The position numbers and the translations under genes were made by a program. A DNA stretch of 64,000 bases from Zoroaster sp. YZ-2022 (lineage: Eukaryota > Echinodermata > Asteroidea > Forcipulatida > Zoroasteridae), in assembly GCA_029582265.1 (NCBI GenBank), contig CM055819.1:35409288-35473287 (forward strand), written 5' to 3'. Shown here in pieces: positions 61,324 to 64,000 of the stretch. The notes beneath the pieces are model-generated. The model saw only the letters and a list, made by a program, of their open reading frames with translations, was not told the DNA's origin and did not search any database. The stretch's first letter is position 1, and each line of letters starts with the position of its first letter.

Positions 61324-64000
61324 TGGAAAGGGGCCGATGGACTTCTGGGTGGGAGGTGGGGTCCTGGAAAATCTCTGGGTCATTTTGATCGGTCGTAATT
61401 CGGGCGAGGTCTAGCTAAATAGTTATATTTAAGCATTACCCTGAAGTACTAGTCGTAGGGACCTGTAACTCGGCAATGTGATCCGTCTGCGGGGGTAGCC
61501 CGTCTGTGTGAAATTTCAGTGATTTTTTTTTGGCATTCTCCCATAAAAGCTACTTTTGTAAACTTTGTGCCAATTAACTTGACCAGAAAAGTCCTTTCAA
61601 AAATTTGCCCTCAGTTCCTCAGATAGTGGCCGCCGAGACCCGTTCCCTAAACCAATTTTGACCGTGAGACCCATTCCATTTACATATCGAATTTGAGGCG
61701 ATTCCGAGACGAGAAAAAATACCTATTTTGTGCCCAAAATCAGAATTTTTGACCATACCGGTTAGGGCAAAATTTTCCAAAATTGTGTTGGAAAACTCTA
61801 AATTTTTTACATCCCCCAAAATCAAAAATATTTACCCCACACACATAATGAATGAATTTTATTAGTTGGGAACCCACGTTTTGAGAACGAGGGAATTCTG
61901 GGTGGGAGAGGGTTCCCTGAAATCTGTCATTTTGATCGGTCGTGATTCTGGCTAGTATAGCTAAATTGTTTTGTGCGTATTTCTGCTGAAGTACTAGTCG
62001 TAGGGACCTGTAACTCGGCAATGTGATCCGTCTGCGGGGGTAGCCCGCCTGTGTGAAATTTCAGTGATTTTTTTTTTTTGTCATTCTCCCATAAAAGCTA
62101 CTTTTGTAAACTTTGTGCCAAATGTGTAAAAAATTCCAAATTAACTTGACCAGAAAAGTCCTTTCAAAAATTTGCCCACAGTTCCTCAGATAGTGGCCGC
62201 TGAGACCCGTTCCCTAAACCAATTTTGACCGTGAGACCCCATTCCATTTACATATCGAATTTGAGGCGATTCCGAGACGAGAAAAAAAATACCTATTTTG
62301 TGCCCAAAATCAGAATTTTTGACCATACCGGCTACGGCAAAATTTTCCAAAATTGGGTTGGAAATCTCGAAATTTTTTACCTCACCCAAACTCAAAAATA
62401 TTGTCCCCACACCCATTATGCATGATTTTTATTTGGTGGGAACCCACTGTTTGAGCCCGATGGACTTCTGGGTGGGAGGGGGTCCCTGAAATCTGTCATT
62501 TTGATCGGTCGTGATTCGGGCGAGTCTAGCTAAATAGTTATTTGCGCATTACTCCTGAAGTACTAGTCGTAGGGACCTGTAACTCGGCAATGTGATCCGT
62601 CTGCGGGGGTAGCCCGTCTGTGTGAAATTTCAGTGATTTTTTTTTTGTCATTCTCCCATAAAAGCTACTTTTGTAAACTTTGTGCCAAATGTGTAAAAAA
62701 ATTCCAAATTAACTTGACCAGAAAAGTCCTTTCAAAATTTGCCCCCTCCTCAGATAGTGGCCGCCGAGACCCGTTCCCTAAACCAATTTTGACCGTGAGA
62801 CCCCATTCCATTTACATATCGAATTTGAGGCGATTCCGAGACGAGAAAAAAATACCTATTTTGTGCCCAAAATCAGAATTGTTGACCATACCGGCTAGGG
62901 CAAAATTTTCCAAAATTGGGTTGGAAATCTCGAAATTTTTTACCCCCCCCAAACTCAAAAATATTGTCCCCACACCCATTATGCATGATTTTTATTTGGT
63001 GGGAACCCACTGTTTGAGCCCGATGGACTTCTGGGTGGGAGGGGGGGTCCCTGAAATCTGTCATTTTGATCGGTCGTGATTCGGGCGAGTCTAGCTAAAT
63101 AGTTATTTGCGCATTACTCCTGAAGTACTAGTCGTAGGGACCTGTAACTCGGCAATGTGATCCGTCTGCGGGGGTAGCCCGCCTGTGTGAAATTTCAGTG
63201 ATTTTAATTTTGTCATTCTCCCATAAAAGCTACTTTTGTAAACTTTGTGCCAAATGTGTAAAAAATTCCAAATTAACTTGACCAGAAAAGTCCTTTCAAA
63301 AATTTGCCCTCAGTTCCTCACATAGTGGCCGCCGAGACCCGTTCCCTAAACCAATTTTGACCGTGAGACTCCATTCCATTTACATATCGAATTTGAGGCG
63401 ATTCCGAGACGAGAAAAAAAATACCTATTTTGTGCCCAAAATCAGAATTTTTGACCATACCGGCTAGGGCAAAATTTTCCAAAATTGGGTTGGAAATCTC
63501 GAAATTTTTTACCTCCCCCAAACTCAAAAATATTGTCCCCACACCCATTATGCATGATTTTTATTTGGTGGGAACCCACTGTTTGAGACCGATGGACTTC
63601 TGGGAGGGGGTCCCTGAAATCTGTCATTTTGATCGGTCGTCGATTCGCGAGTCTAGCTAAATAGTTATTTTGCGCATTACCCTGAAGTACTAGTCGTAGG
63701 GACCTGTAACTCGGCAATGTGATCCGTCTGCGGGGGTAGCCCGCCTGTGTGAAATTTCAGTGATTTTTTTTTTGTCATTCTCCCATAAAAGCTACTTTTG
63801 TAAACTTTGTGCCAAATGTGTAAAAAATTCCAAATTAACTTGACCAGAAAAGTCCTTTCAAAAATTTGCCCACAGTTCCTCAGATAGTGGCCGCTGAGAC
63901 CCGTTCCCTAAACCAATTTTGACCGTGAGACCCCATTCCATTTACATATCGAATTTGAGGCGATTCCGAGACGAGAAAAAAAATACCTATTTTGTGCCCA
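61324..64000 (+). repeat. ~565-bp satellite array, clean copies
   Basis: About 4.7 monomers. The landmark GTACTAGTCG occurs at 61446, 61991, 62560, 63125 and 63688, giving periods of 545, 569, 565 and 563. Conserved blocks: AGGGACCTGTAACTCGGCAA, TGTGATCCGTCTGCGGGGGT, GCTACTTTTGTAAACTTTGT, CAGAAAAGTCCTTTCAAAAA and CATTTACATATCGAATTTGA. Copies are about 95% alike. The array runs off the right edge. Open frames in it repeat monomer by monomer and are not genes. Confidence 0.95.

Noticed and set aside
61619..63717. Repeated ORFs of 63-148 codons on both strands
   Set aside because: The same frames recur with every 565-bp monomer and break at monomer differences, so they are satellite shadows.

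Overview
The window is metazoan nuclear DNA: interrupted genes with GT-AG introns, tRNA-derived SINEs, LINE and LTR fragments, MITEs and satellites. The NUP188 and TRIM genes and the style of the SINEs and LTR element suggest a marine invertebrate, perhaps a deuterostome such as an echinoderm. I cannot name the species. Two runs of exactly 500 N (24454-24953 and 60824-61323) show that three separately assembled contigs were joined here.

Contig 1 (1-24453) is good-quality sequence. On the minus strand it carries 13 consecutive exons of NUP188, a scaffold nucleoporin of the inner ring of the nuclear pore. They run from 20542 down to 813, with every splice phase compatible, and encode 523 residues from the middle of the protein. 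The 5' exons are missing and the 3' exons lie off the left edge. The introns hold SINEs, a LINE 3' end, at least six MITE-like inverted-repeat families, two arrays of one 24-bp minisatellite and an 82-bp satellite. Beyond the NUP188 exons, a plus-strand single-coding-exon TRIM gene (22098-24074; RING, two B-boxes, coiled coil, NHL-like C-terminus) is followed by a short LTR and a tRNA-Leu-type primer binding site that runs into the first gap.

Contig 2 (24954-60823) differs in character. It is AT-rich, lacks the octamer TACATGTA that is frequent in contig 1, and shares no repeat family with it that I can see. It contains frame-broken coding relics (25.1-28.4 kb), a noisy ~155-bp satellite (29.3-33.3 kb), more relics (34.6-35.6 kb), and a coding-dense block at 36.5-42 kb. 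That block includes a broken gene resembling the major capsid protein of Polinton/Maverick (adintovirus-like) elements. From 43 to 51 kb the sequence looks cleaner and holds only a few candidate small exons. From 51.2 to 57.6 kb there is an inverted, badly corrupted array of the ~565-bp satellite seen cleanly in contig 3. At 59.94-60.82 kb lies a corrupted inverted copy of 50.19-51.21 kb. Contig 3 (61324-64000) is only that satellite.

The NUP188 and TRIM genes have no obvious functional link; they are merely neighbours on opposite strands. I found no convincing new biological system. The points most worth following are the minisatellite that forms a NUP188 splice-acceptor tract, the LINE/SINE shared tail, the LTR that may supply the TRIM poly(A) signal, the Polinton-like relic, and the signs that contig 2 is partly an assembly artefact.
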